Shown in pieces: positions 1-8,880 of a stretch of DNA of 64,000 nt. The position numbers and the translations under genes were made by a program. Position 1 is the first letter of the stretch; every line of letters starts with the position of its first letter. The notes beneath the pieces are model-generated. The model was not told the origin of the DNA. It ran no database searches and was given only the letters and a program-made list of their open reading frames with translations. Source of the stretch: Aureimonas fodinaquatilis (GTDB lineage Bacteria; Pseudomonadota; Alphaproteobacteria; Rhizobiales; Rhizobiaceae); contig NZ_VTWH01000002.1 of assembly GCF_008369445.1 (NCBI RefSeq), forward strand, positions 496,001 to 560,000, in the 5' to 3' direction.

Positions 1-1
1 T

Positions 2-1348
2 TGGGCCGAAGTTCGCGCACGTGTGGTTCGCTCAAACGGTCAGGTGCGCCTTGTCGGAGTGTCTTCGGACATAACCGACCGCAAGGCCGCGGAAGACCAG
101 TTGCGCACGCAAAACGAGACTTTGGAAGCGCGTGTGGCTGCGAGAACGCGAGAGCTGGAAAACGCTCACCGCGTAACGCTGGAGCAGATTTCGCGGCGCG
201 AAGTTGCGGAAGAAAAACTTCGCCAGTCTCAAAAGCTGGAGATGATTGGCCAGCTTACCGGCGGCATTGCCCATGACTTCAACAATCTGCTGATGGCAAT
301 ATTGGGCAATCTTGACCTTCTGAAAAAACACATATCGGATGACCCACGCTCGGCACGGCTGATTGACGGCGCTTTGCAAGGCGCATTGCGAGGCTCTTCC
401 TTAACCCAGCGCCTTCTGGCATTTGCTCGCAAACAGGACCTGAGTGTCAGTGTCACAGATCTGGGTGAGTTGGTTCGCGGAATAACGCATCTGATCGAAA
501 GAACAATCGATACGACGATTGAACTGAATTTCGATATTGCGCCCGAGCCCGCCCTTGCCGAACTGGATGCCAACCAGCTGGAGCTAGCGCTTCTGAACCT
601 TGTCATCAATGCGCGCGACGCGATGCCGAACGGTGGCACGCTGCGTATCGGGGTCGATTCCGGCACCTGGCCATCGGATTTCGGGGATCTTGAGCCCTTT
701 GTTCGATTAACTGTCACCGACAGCGGCCACGGAATGGACAAGGCGACCTTGGAAAAGGCAACTGAGCCATTCTTCTCGACCAAAGGCGTCGGCAAGGGCA
801 CCGGGCTCGGCCTTTCAATGATCCACGGCCTGGTCCAACAATTGGGCGGAGAATTCAAGCTCTCCAGCACGGTAGGCATCGGCACAACGGCCGAACTGCT
901 TTTCCCGGCAACAGATAAAGATATACAGATGTCGGCGGATGCTTCGATGAAAGAGATTGAAACTGCAACAAAATCACCGTCGTCATTGCACATTTTAATG
1001 GTGGATGATGATGCTCTGATTGCCATGAGCAGCGTCGACATGCTGGAAGACTTGGGACATACGGTTTTTGAGGCGAATTCCGGTGAAGACGCCCTGCGAC
1101 ATCTGGCCAGCGGCAAGACTGTTGACCTCATGATCACCGATTTTTCCATGCCGCGCATGAATGGTGCCCAGCTTGCCATTGCGGCCAGAGAAATCAGGCC
1201 GGGCCTGCCGATCATTTTAGCAACCGGCTATGCAGAACTGCCGCCTGGTGACCAGATTGATCTGCCCCGGCTGGGCAAGCCCTATGATCAGAAGCAACTG
1301 GAGACAATCATCGACCAGGTGGTGACCGCTGAAGTTTGCAACGGCTGA
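2..1348 (+). CDS. Hybrid sensor histidine kinase / response regulator, 5' partial
   Basis: Two-component signalling protein whose N-terminus lies before the window; 448 residues are visible. The fragment opens with the end of a PAS/PAC domain (VGVSSDITDRK), then a charged coiled-coil linker. The HisKA H-box GGIAHDFNNLL has the phospho-accepting His near fragment residue 91. A GHKL ATPase domain follows with N-box NLVINARDAMP, G1 DSGHGM and G2 GTGLGLSMIHG. A C-terminal receiver domain starts at ILMVDDD, with likely phospho-Asp in ITDFSMP (about residue 380) and conserved Lys in LGKPYD. The HDFNN H-box and fused receiver are typical of hybrid kinases that sense through PAS domains. The signal and the partner regulator cannot be told. 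Neighbours give no clue. Confidence 0.93.
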   Translation, partial: WAEVRARVVRSNGQVRLVGVSSDITDRKAAEDQLRTQNETLEARVAARTRELENAHRVTLEQISRREVAEEKLRQSQKLEMIGQLTGGIAHDFNNLLMAILGNLDLLKKHISDDPRSARLIDGALQGALRGSSLTQRLLAFARKQDLSVSVTDLGELVRGITHLIERTIDTTIELNFDIAPEPALAELDANQLELALLNLVINARDAMPNGGTLRIGVDSGTWPSDFGDLEPFVRLTVTDSGHGMDKATLEKATEPFFSTKGVGKGTGLGLSMIHGLVQQLGGEFKLSSTVGIGTTAELLFPATDKDIQMSADASMKEIETATKSPSSLHILMVDDDALIAMSSVDMLEDLGHTVFEANSGEDALRHLASGKTVDLMITDFSMPRMNGAQLAIAAREIRPGLPIILATGYAELPPGDQIDLPRLGKPYDQKQLETIIDQVVTAEVCNG

Positions 1349-1433
1349 CAACTCCGCAGCCGCAGATTGTTCAAGTCAGCACCGACCGGCAGTTGCCCTT
1401 TTCGTTTGAATGGCCGCCTGCTATAGGCGCCGA

Positions 1434-1781
1434 ATGACCGATAGTTTACCGCCTTGCCCTGAATGCCGCTCCATCCATACCTATGCGATGGATTCCCTTC
1501 TGACCTGCCCCGAATGCGGACATGAATGGTCTGCTGCCGACGCTTCGCAGAACGCCGATGCAGAAGTGCGAGACAGCGTGGGCAATGTGCTGGCCGATGG
1601 CGACACGGTTTCGCTGATCAAGGATTTGAAGCTTAAAGGCTCATCCAGCGTGATCAAGGTTGGCACAAAAGTGCGCGGTATCCGGCTGGTTCCCGGTGAT
1701 CACGACATCGATTGCAAGATCCCTGGGATCGGGCAGATCGGATTGAAATCTCAATTTGTCAAAAAGATTATTGAGGACTAG
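1434..1781 (+). CDS. yjdM: YjdM/PhnA-family zinc-ribbon protein
   Basis: Small 115-residue protein of the PhnA (YjdM) family. An N-terminal zinc ribbon is formed by CPEC (C8, C11) and CPEC (C25, C28), followed by the family's C-terminal beta domain (VRDSVGNVLADGDTVSLIKDLKLKG...). The length matches the family, which is usually about 110 residues. I chose the ATG at 1434 rather than an upstream ATG at 1410 because the family begins immediately before the ribbon. The family was named for its place near phosphonate genes in E. coli, but it is not a phosphonate hydrolase by itself and its function is unsettled. No phn genes are nearby. Its 3' end overlaps the convergent glycosyltransferase gene by 14 bp. 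Confidence 0.85.
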   Translation: MTDSLPPCPECRSIHTYAMDSLLTCPECGHEWSAADASQNADAEVRDSVGNVLADGDTVSLIKDLKLKGSSSVIKVGTKVRGIRLVPGDHDIDCKIPGIGQIGLKSQFVKKIIED

Positions 1782-2895
1782 TGCGCTCGGCAACGCGAGC
1801 TGGATTTTCCAACGGACTCTGCGCTAGAACATATTCCGCCCTGTCATGGTAGCGCGCAATACCGAGATGCTTTCTGGCACGCCGCACCAGGGAATCGACA
1901 ACGGCAACAGGAAAGCCTTGTAGTGTTCCGTTTCCGCTGGTCAGACGCGTCAGCAACCGGCCGGGCGCTGTTTGAGCAGACAGCCAGTCGATGTTTTCCC
2001 CCAGCAGTGGCCCATATGGTTTGGCCGCCGCAACATAGGGTGAAAGCTCCAGCCCGATCTGGTCGTACAGGGCCCGGAATTGCCGGCTCTTTGCGGCCTG
2101 CGCAAGGGATGGCGGACTGATATCCCTGTTCCAGGGCTTTGGCCCCATGGCGTGAACAAAGGCTGGCTTGCCGCTCACCAAAGATTGCAGCCTTTCAGCC
2201 GGGGTAAAACCGCCCGGCCCGAAACACTGAGCAATCTCCCTGCCCCTTTGCAGCAGACGCAGCGGCATTTGCGAGAATTCTTCAGAGCAGACAAGTGCCG
2301 TCAGCACTTCCTGATCGCCAAGCATGTGAATGGGCCGTTCCGACGCGGGCAAGGCTTGTGCCTGCCGGTACAATGGATGCTGCAGCATATCTGCCCAGCT
2401 TGCCATCAAGTGCCGGTGCGCAGATGTTACTCGCAAGATACCGGAGTTAACCGTCGCGTTCAGGCTGCGGCCGGGTTTCAGACCCCAGTTCACAGTGCGT
2501 TTGATACCGCCTTGCTGTTGGCCCCAATAGGTTTCCTGCGTTGCCAGCAATGTCTGCCGATCAAGCTGGCTGAAAATATCGGAGGCCTCTGCCCAGATGA
2601 TGTCGGAATCGATCCAGATAACCTCGACATATCCTTCATCCAGCAAACGCAGCAAGGCCACAGGCTTCACGTTGAACCCCTGCGCGGGATAGTCCGCAAA
2701 GGACAAGACCCGCACTTCAGGAAAATCCGTCAGCCAGTCTGCAAAACTTTGCGGCATCGAGCGACAGCCAACGAAAATCTGCGCGTCAGGCATATGGGAG
2801 CGCGCACTTAGCACACTCAACTTAACGCCCGTGAAGCAGTCCGGGCGGTCTTCGTAAATGCAGATTGCGGAGCGGGGCAAGGTTTTGAGCATCAT
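1768..2895 (-). CDS. Putative glycosyltransferase, GT-A-like with DxD motif
   Basis: A 375-residue cytoplasmic protein with no signal peptide or membrane segment. Near residues 92-100 it has VIWIDSDII, a hydrophobic strand ending in DxD, the metal and nucleotide-sugar binding motif of GT-A glycosyltransferases. It is followed by a region (LNATVNSGILRVT, LGDQEVLTAL) resembling the layout of GT8-like enzymes. Its ATG overlaps the stop of the upstream GT4 gene as ATGA (2892-2895), so the two are probably translationally coupled and act on one glycan. Donor, acceptor and exact CAZy family cannot be assigned by reading; it could be a polysaccharide or lipopolysaccharide-modifying enzyme. Confidence 0.65.
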   Translation of the reverse strand: MMLKTLPRSAICIYEDRPDCFTGVKLSVLSARSHMPDAQIFVGCRSMPQSFADWLTDFPEVRVLSFADYPAQGFNVKPVALLRLLDEGYVEVIWIDSDIIWAEASDIFSQLDRQTLLATQETYWGQQQGGIKRTVNWGLKPGRSLNATVNSGILRVTSAHRHLMASWADMLQHPLYRQAQALPASERPIHMLGDQEVLTALVCSEEFSQMPLRLLQRGREIAQCFGPGGFTPAERLQSLVSGKPAFVHAMGPKPWNRDISPPSLAQAAKSRQFRALYDQIGLELSPYVAAAKPYGPLLGENIDWLSAQTAPGRLLTRLTSGNGTLQGFPVAVVDSLVRRARKHLGIARYHDRAEYVLAQSPLENPARVAERTSPQ

Positions 2896-4220
2896 GAAAA
2901 CCCGTGTGAATTGGCGGTCTGTGCCTTGTCGTTTGCCTTGCGAGACAATCGCGTTTCGCCCAATGCAATTCCTTGCGATGCTGCACGATAAACCAGTTGC
3001 ATCTGATCAACCTTCTCTTCCCAGTCAAACTGGCTCAACGCCTTCTGGTAAGCGGCAGTGCCCAGCCTCTGTCGAAGTGCGGGATCGTTAGCCAATGCCC
3101 GCATGGCGTCCGCAAATCCGGAAATCAATGTTTCACGTGATGTTGGCTCAACAAGGATTCCGCAGGACGGGTCCAGATAGTCAGCCGGCCCGCCCCAGGC
3201 AGTTGCAACAACCGGCAGACCGGAAGCCATAGCTTCCAGAACAACAGCGCCGCCGCATTCATATAGACTGGAAAGCACCAGCGCATCGGACTGTGCCAGA
3301 AGGCTTGCGCATTTTTCCTGGCTTTGAAAGCCAAGAAATGTCACGCGGTCAGTCAGACCAAGGTTCCTGGCCTGTGCTTCCAGCGTCGGGCGCATGTCGC
3401 CGTCGCCAATAATGTCCAGCCGGCAGCCAGGAACGTCCCGAATACGATGCATGGCCTCCAGAAGTATATCAACCGCCTTCCAGTCTACCAGCCGCCCCAT
3501 GAAAACAAAGCGCGTGCCTTGGGCCGCGGGCTGATCATAGGAACGTGGCTTCCACAGGCCGGTATCAATGCCGTTTTCCACCAATGTCACAACCTGACCT
3601 CGGCACCCATGTGGCAGGCCCAGCCGCGTGCGTTCATTGGCAACCAGCAGAAACGCCGCCTCGCGCTTGCCGCGCATGACAGAATGCATCGCCTCGGAAA
3701 ATTTGCGCGCATAGCCCAGCACCGAAGACAGCACGCGCAAGCTCCGGCTGGATTTTTCAAAAGCCGGTGGATACCGCATATTGCCGTTCATCGGGCCAAT
3801 AACCACCGGGGCGCCAAGAGACGACATGATGGAAGGCTCGCGCGGGGAAACAGGAATGGGTTGATGGACCACATCAATATTGTTTTCACGCACAAGCTTG
3901 CGCACAATTTTGCGCGCCGTTAACTGGGTGGAAAGCCGACTGGCATAGCCCACAGTGATGTAGGAAAGCTGCGCGGGCATGTATCGGCTAAGTTTCCAGG
4001 CAAGTACGTTGAGCCCGGTGTCGGGAATGAAGTGAATGTGATCCAGCGCCTCGGGCAGCACCCGCTCAATTTCTTCGCGAGTGCGGGAATGAACAACCAG
4101 CCACGCTTCAACGCCGCGCTGGCGCAAGCGCACAAAATAGTGCCAGGGCAAAGAAGCTTCGCCGCCAAAAGTCATGGACGCGTGTTCACTTACGATGAGA
4201 ACCTTGTTCGGCTGTTCCAT
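2892..4220 (-). CDS. Glycosyltransferase family 4 (GT-B fold)
   Basis: A 442-residue retaining GT-B glycosyltransferase (group 1). The C-terminal nucleotide-sugar domain has the hallmark GRLVDWKAVD loop near residue 242. It also has the E-x7-E motif in YECGGAVVLEAMASGLP (E321 and E329), followed by GPADYL. The N-terminal half (HASMTFGGEASLPWHYF, HQPIPVSPREPS) is the acceptor domain. I chose the ATG at 4220; the frame stays open to a TTG at 4295, and a GTG in between has a nearby GAGAGG, so the start is uncertain. It is the first gene of a two-gene unit with the following DxD glycosyltransferase (4-bp overlap). Product unknown; probably a surface or storage glycan. Confidence 0.85.
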   Translation of the reverse strand: MEQPNKVLIVSEHASMTFGGEASLPWHYFVRLRQRGVEAWLVVHSRTREEIERVLPEALDHIHFIPDTGLNVLAWKLSRYMPAQLSYITVGYASRLSTQLTARKIVRKLVRENNIDVVHQPIPVSPREPSIMSSLGAPVVIGPMNGNMRYPPAFEKSSRSLRVLSSVLGYARKFSEAMHSVMRGKREAAFLLVANERTRLGLPHGCRGQVVTLVENGIDTGLWKPRSYDQPAAQGTRFVFMGRLVDWKAVDILLEAMHRIRDVPGCRLDIIGDGDMRPTLEAQARNLGLTDRVTFLGFQSQEKCASLLAQSDALVLSSLYECGGAVVLEAMASGLPVVATAWGGPADYLDPSCGILVEPTSRETLISGFADAMRALANDPALRQRLGTAAYQKALSQFDWEEKVDQMQLVYRAASQGIALGETRLSRKANDKAQTANSHGFS

Positions 4221-4651
4221 AAAGTCGACCACTTGCCTCTCACAAAAATCAGTAATTCCATATATTCCGGGTTTGATTGCGCTTAGCAATTTCAACCATA
4301 GCGGAAATGACTACGCCTATTGAGGTTATTTATGCTCCATGCGTACTTGACGGAACATGTGGCGGGGCGTAGCGAGTGCTTCAAACATTCTGGAAGCCTT
4401 GTTCAAAATGAACAAGCGAACCCAAGAGCAATTCGCGCAAAATACAAAGTGGTGTTGCGCCCGAGCTTGCGTAAAAACTGAAAGTAGGAGCAGCTTCGCA
4501 TTTCATGAAAGAGCGAAATTGCACTAACCCATTGTTTTAAAGCAACTTCGACTGCTAACCACTGCCAATTTCTGCTGAACTTGCCCTTAGGGCACTTTCG
4601 CAACTCAAGATACCGCGCTTATCCAAAAGCGACACCTCAAGGAATTCTTCT
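4221..4651. other. Intergenic region between divergent glycosyltransferase and helicase genes
   Basis: About 430 bp without a convincing gene. It must hold promoters for the leftward glycosyltransferase pair and the rightward helicase. It contains a perfect 8-bp inverted repeat with a 3-base centre (4398-4416). Short reading frames on both strands here lack ribosome-binding sites and recognisable protein patterns. The segment looks richer in A+T than its surroundings by eye. Confidence 0.5.
4398..4416. promoter_or_regulatory. Perfect inverted repeat, possible operator
   Basis: CTTGTTCA-AAA-TGAACAAG is a perfect 8-bp dyad with a 3-base centre, about 180 bp upstream of the leftward glycosyltransferase start and 236 bp upstream of the helicase start. 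The geometry fits a dimeric regulator site better than a terminator, because no gene ends nearby. The regulator is unknown. Confidence 0.3.
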
Positions 4652-6382
4652 TTGCCTTTTAGTTCTACCCACCCTGCCCTTGCCAAGGCTCTTGCCGGAC
4701 GCTCTTACACTCAGGCAACGCCTGTTCAAGCGGCGACCCAGGATCCCGCGCTGGACGGCAAGGACCTGATTGTTTCTGCCAAAACCGGCTCCGGTAAAAC
4801 GGTTGCCTACGGGCTGGCTTTTGCATCCGACCTTTTGAAAAGCGGCGACACACTGCCGCCTGCTGGTGAGCCTTTGGCGCTGGTGGTTGCCCCAACCCGC
4901 GAACTGGCCTTGCAGGTGCGCAGCGAGCTTGAATGGTTGTACGCTGAAGCGGGGGCACGCGTTGTCAGTTGCGTTGGTGGCATGGACCCGCGGGCCGAAC
5001 AGCGGACATTGCAGGCTGGCGCGCATATTGTTGTCGGCACACCGGGTCGTCTGCGCGACCATCTGGAACGTGGCCGCCTGAAAATTGCAAATTTGCAGGT
5101 GCTGGTTCTGGATGAGGCTGATGAGATGCTGAATCTCGGCTTCAGGGAAGACCTTGAGTTCTTGCTGGAGGCAACCCCGTCATCCCGCCGCACGCTGCTG
5201 TTCTCAGCCACCCTGCCCAAGACAGTTCTGGCCATGGCAAAGCGGTATCAGCGCCAGGCTCAACGCCTGCAGGTAGAAGCTGCAACCGGTGGTCACTCGG
5301 ACATCGAATATCGGGCGGTGCGCATTGCGCCCAATGAAATGGAACACGCAGTGGTTAATCTGCTGCGCCATGCCGATGCACCCAGCGCGATTGTGTTTTG
5401 CAACACGCGTGAAACAGTGCGCCATCTGCATGCTGGCCTGATAGAGCGCGGATTTTCCGCCGTGTCGCTTTCTGGCGAACTTGGCCAGAACGAGCGCAAC
5501 CATACAATGCAGGCATTGCGCGATGGACGTGCCCGCGTCTGCGTGGCAACGGATGTCGCTGCACGCGGACTGGACCTGCCAAGCCTGGATCTGGTGGTGC
5601 ATGCCGAGCTGCCGAATGACGCTGAAACACTTCAGCACCGCAGTGGCCGCACGGGCCGTGCCGGACGCAAGGGAGTTTCGGTGCTGCTGGTTCCGGTTTC
5701 CCGCCGCCGCAAGGCAGAAAGACTTCTGGCAGAGGCCAGCGTCAGCGCGAAATGGGGTGCTGCACCGTCTCCGGAAGAGATCCGCAAGCTGGATGACATG
5801 CGCCTTGCTTCTGACCCGATTTTGCTGGAGCCTGCATCAGAGCAGGACATTGCGACGGCTCAGTTTCTGCTGGAAAGCCGCTCGGCGGAAGAGATTGCAG
5901 CGGCCCTCGTCAGGATTTATCGTTCCAGATTGCCCGCGCCCGAAGATGTGTTTGACCCCGGCTTTGCCCGCGACGCCAAGCCGGACTATGGCAAGGATAA
6001 GAAAGAGCGGCGTGAGCGGCCTGCGGGTCCGCGCGGAGCCACAACCTGGTTCTTCATGAACATTGGCAAGCGCAACAATGCAGACCCGAAATGGCTGCTG
6101 CCGATGCTTTGCCGCCGTGGACGCATCACCCGGGACGATATTGGTGCCATTCGCATTTTCGAACGGGAAACCAAGTTTGAAATCTCGCAGGAGGCCGCCC
6201 AGCGCTTCGCCTCTGCCGCCGTTGGCACAGATGGCGACGATATCACCATCGGTCAGTCAGACCGCGTTCCCGGTGCTGCGGACAAAGCCGCACCAAGACG
6301 CAGCAAGCCGCCATTTTCCCGCGACAAGGAAAAAGCCGGCAAGTTTGGCGCAGGCGCAAAGAAGCCAAAGCGGAAAGGCTGA
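4652..6382 (+). CDS. DEAD-box RNA helicase with DbpA-like RNA-binding domain
   Basis: ATP-dependent RNA helicase of 576 residues. The RecA-like core shows motif I AKTGSGKT (43-50), Ia PTRELA, Ib TPGR, II DEAD (154-157), III SAT (185-187) and VI HRSGRTGRAG (329-338). A charged linker leads to a DbpA-type RNA-binding fold at about 466-525 (WFFMNIGKRNNADPKWLLPML...), and the protein ends in a basic tail. The start is a TTG with AAGGA upstream at good spacing; no ATG fits. DbpA-domain helicases act in ribosome assembly or cold-stress RNA remodelling, so a role in large-subunit rRNA is plausible but inferred. A strong intrinsic terminator follows the stop, so it is probably monocistronic. Confidence 0.92.
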   Translation: MPFSSTHPALAKALAGRSYTQATPVQAATQDPALDGKDLIVSAKTGSGKTVAYGLAFASDLLKSGDTLPPAGEPLALVVAPTRELALQVRSELEWLYAEAGARVVSCVGGMDPRAEQRTLQAGAHIVVGTPGRLRDHLERGRLKIANLQVLVLDEADEMLNLGFREDLEFLLEATPSSRRTLLFSATLPKTVLAMAKRYQRQAQRLQVEAATGGHSDIEYRAVRIAPNEMEHAVVNLLRHADAPSAIVFCNTRETVRHLHAGLIERGFSAVSLSGELGQNERNHTMQALRDGRARVCVATDVAARGLDLPSLDLVVHAELPNDAETLQHRSGRTGRAGRKGVSVLLVPVSRRRKAERLLAEASVSAKWGAAPSPEEIRKLDDMRLASDPILLEPASEQDIATAQFLLESRSAEEIAAALVRIYRSRLPAPEDVFDPGFARDAKPDYGKDKKERRERPAGPRGATTWFFMNIGKRNNADPKWLLPMLCRRGRITRDDIGAIRIFERETKFEISQEAAQRFASAAVGTDGDDITIGQSDRVPGAADKAAPRRSKPPFSRDKEKAGKFGAGAKKPKRKG

Positions 6383-6404
6383 GCAATCCTTTAGGCATTG
6401 ACAG

Positions 6405-6438
6405 AGCGCAGGTGATCCGCAGATCGCCTGCGCTTTTT
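6405..6438 (+). terminator. Rho-independent terminator of the DEAD-box helicase gene
   Basis: A 13-bp stem (AGCGCAGGTGATC pairing with GATCGCCTGCGCT, one G-T pair) closes a CGCA tetraloop and runs straight into TTTTT. It starts 22 bases after the helicase stop. Confidence 0.92.
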
Positions 6439-6517
6439 GTCTCGCAGCGTTGTCGTATTCCTGTGAAGCGATTTCAATTCAACGGGACAGTATCCAAGTT
6501 GCGGGAACTCCTGAGTT

Positions 6518-7654
6518 TCAGGAGTTGCGCTCGATCATCGTATCAACGTCCATGATATGCCCGGAGCGTGCCACTTTGGTGCGCAGATAGTTTTCATTTT
6601 CTGTAGTGACACTGCCTTCAACTGGAACGCGTGCCAAAACCTCAATTCCACTTGCTGACAGATAGGCAATCTTTGCCGGATTGTTGGTCAGCAGCTCCAC
6701 AGAGTGCACACCAAGCCCGCGCAACATCGCAACCGCGGCCTCGTATCGACGTTCATCGCCACCAAAGCCCAGATGCGCGTCGGCATCCACGGTATCCAGC
6801 CCTTGATGCTGCAAACCATAGGCCCGCATTTTAGAGGCCAGACCGGTTCCCCGGCCTTCCTGATCCAGATAGAGCAGAATGCCGCCACCCAGTTCGCCCA
6901 GAATTTGCAGCCCGCTGTTCAACTGGTCACCGCAATCGCATTTCAATGAGCCGAACAGATCACCGGTTATGCAGGATGAATGCACGCGCACCGGCACAGG
7001 CTGATTGAAATCCGGCTTGCCGACAATGATGGCCAATTGATCCCGCTGCGCAAACCCGCCGCGGAAAATGACAAACTCACAAGTGCCCGCATTCTTCAGC
7101 GGAACGGGTGTACGCGCCACTTCCTGAAACTGTTGCGCGGCCCCTCGATAACTCTCTTCGACATCATCGGCCATAACCACAATGCAGGCAGAGAACAGCG
7201 GTTCATCCGGTTGAATGTCCGCGACAAGAATGGCAGGCAGCAAAAGCGCAACGCGCGCCAGCAATGCGCTCTGCGCAGCCAGTGGCGTACCTGCGCTCCA
7301 CTTCATCGGGGCAGCGCTGCTGCGCATGTAACCAAGCTGGCACAGGCTGTGATAATCCAGCCCGGCGGCAGGCACCAAGGCACCGCTGGGAGCGTCCAGG
7401 CCAAGAACCTTCGCTCGCGGTGGCGTCAGATAAAGCATGCCCCGATCAGCCGAGGCGGCCATGAATGCCTCGTATATTGCCGGGGTAGCAGTATCCAGCG
7501 CCAGAACGGCCACATCACCCTTTTCAGAGTGCAGAACAACCGGACGCCCTGCCCGCAATTCTGCTACCGCACGTTCCGCACGCAAAGTTCCAGGAGCGCC
7601 AAACACCAGATTCTCAACGCCTTCAGCGGAAACGGGAGATTTCTCGAAAGCCAC
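6518..7654 (-). CDS. ribA: GTP cyclohydrolase II with degenerate RibB-like N-terminal domain
   Basis: First enzyme of riboflavin synthesis: GTP to 2,5-diamino-6-ribosylamino-pyrimidinone phosphate, formate and pyrophosphate. The C-terminal half (about 215-375) has the zinc cysteines C228, C239 and C241 in SSCITGDLFGSLKCDCG, QEGRGTGLASK (265-) and LLTNNPAK. The N-terminal half (about 20-200) has the outline of a DHBP synthase (RibB) domain. However, the acidic DEDREN/GDL-type active-site stretch is replaced by VVLHSEKGDVAVL, so this half is probably not catalytic for DHBP. The start is GTG with GGAAAGG upstream. It lies 89 bp downstream of tgt and may be its operon's last gene. A separate ribB must exist elsewhere. 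Confidence 0.9.
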   Translation of the reverse strand: MAFEKSPVSAEGVENLVFGAPGTLRAERAVAELRAGRPVVLHSEKGDVAVLALDTATPAIYEAFMAASADRGMLYLTPPRAKVLGLDAPSGALVPAAGLDYHSLCQLGYMRSSAAPMKWSAGTPLAAQSALLARVALLLPAILVADIQPDEPLFSACIVVMADDVEESYRGAAQQFQEVARTPVPLKNAGTCEFVIFRGGFAQRDQLAIIVGKPDFNQPVPVRVHSSCITGDLFGSLKCDCGDQLNSGLQILGELGGGILLYLDQEGRGTGLASKMRAYGLQHQGLDTVDADAHLGFGGDERRYEAAVAMLRGLGVHSVELLTNNPAKIAYLSASGIEVLARVPVEGSVTTENENYLRTKVARSGHIMDVDTMIERNS

Positions 7655-7743
7655 GCCACGCCCTTTCCGGGGTCATTACCACTCTCTGCCACGACGAACA
7701 TATGGATGCTGAGTGCATCTTTCGCCATGGCATACTGCATTTT

Positions 7744-8880
7744 TCAGGCGGCCTTTCGCAAAGCCTCGCCCTTTTGCCAACCCTCTGTCGTCTCCGCAGC
7801 AAAATCGGCAAATCGCCCGGCGGATATTGCCTCGCGAATGCCAGCCATGAGCGACTGATAGTAAGCCAGATTGTTCCAGGTCAGCAACATGCCGCCCAAA
7901 GCCTCGTCACAGCGCACCAGATGGTGAAGATAGGCGCGTGAATAGTCGCGGGTGGCAGGGCATTCAGACGTTTCGTCCAGTGGCCTGCTATCTTCCGCGT
8001 GACAGGCGTTTTTCAGGTTGATGCGACCATGGCGGGTAAACGCCAGGCCATGACGCCCGGCCCGGGTTGGCATAACGCAATCGAACATATCGACGCCCAG
8101 CGCCACGCTCTTCAAAATATCATCCGGCGTTCCCACACCCATCAGGTAACGCGGCTTTTCCACCGGCAGCGCGGGCAGCGTTTCGCCCAGCATGGCCAGC
8201 ATTACGGACTGTGGCTCGCCCACGGCCAGACCGCCGATCGAATAACCCTTCAAATTCATTGCTGCCAGATGCTCTGCCGACCGGACGCGCAGATCCGGCT
8301 GGTCGCCGCCCTGTACAATACCGAACATTGCCTTGCCCGGTTGGCTGCCAAAGGCAACAGCGGAGCGTTCCGCCCAGCGCAGCGACATTTCCATGGCCCG
8401 CTCGATTTCACTGCGTTCTGCAGGCAGGCGGATGCACTCATCCAGTTGCATCTGAATGTCACTGTCCAGCAGTCCCTGGATTTCAATGGACCGCTCTGGG
8501 GTGAGTTCATAAGCCGAACCATCAATATGCGAGCGGAATGTGACACCCTTTTCAGTAAGCTTGCGCAGACTGGCCAGCGACATGACCTGAAAACCGCCGG
8601 AATCTGTAAGGATCGGCCATGGCCAGCGGGCAAACTCATGCAGGCCGCCCAACCGGGCAACCCGCTCTGCGCCCGGGCGAAGCATCAGATGGTACACATT
8701 GCCCAGAATAATGTCTGAGCCCAGATCCCGCACCTGCTCCAGATACATCGCCTTGACAGTGCCCGCCGTGCCAACGGGCATGAAGGCGGGCGTCCGGATG
8801 GCACCGCGTGGCATGGAGATTTCTCCGCGCCGGGCCAGACCATCGCGCGCCAGAAGTTCAAAGGTAAATTCGCTTGTCAT
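7744..8880 (-). CDS. tgt: Queuine/preQ1 tRNA-ribosyltransferase
   Basis: Exchanges guanine-34 for preQ1 in tRNAs with GUN anticodons, the step before QueA. At 378 residues it is full length: [12 protein letters not shown] holds the substrate-binding Asp and [17 protein letters not shown] the nucleophilic Asp. The start at 8880 gives an ATGA overlap with the stop of queA (8877-8880), so the two are coupled. Odd point: the usual zinc site CxCxxC...H reads [21 protein letters not shown]...WNNLAYY here. Only one of the three cysteines and not the histidine remains. The zinc is normally structural, so the enzyme may fold without it. Everything else matches active bacterial Tgt. Confidence 0.95.
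   Translation of the reverse strand: MTSEFTFELLARDGLARRGEISMPRGAIRTPAFMPVGTAGTVKAMYLEQVRDLGSDIILGNVYHLMLRPGAERVARLGGLHEFARWPWPILTDSGGFQVMSLASLRKLTEKGVTFRSHIDGSAYELTPERSIEIQGLLDSDIQMQLDECIRLPAERSEIERAMEMSLRWAERSAVAFGSQPGKAMFGIVQGGDQPDLRVRSAEHLAAMNLKGYSIGGLAVGEPQSVMLAMLGETLPALPVEKPRYLMGVGTPDDILKSVALGVDMFDCVMPTRAGRHGLAFTRHGRINLKNACHAEDSRPLDETSECPATRDYSRAYLHHLVRCDEALGGMLLTWNNLAYYQSLMAGIREAISAGRFADFAAETTEGWQKGEALRKAA

Noticed and set aside
4403-4603. 66-codon minus-strand frame in the glycosyltransferase-helicase gap
   Set aside because: No ribosome-binding site and no family-like sequence; treated as non-coding.
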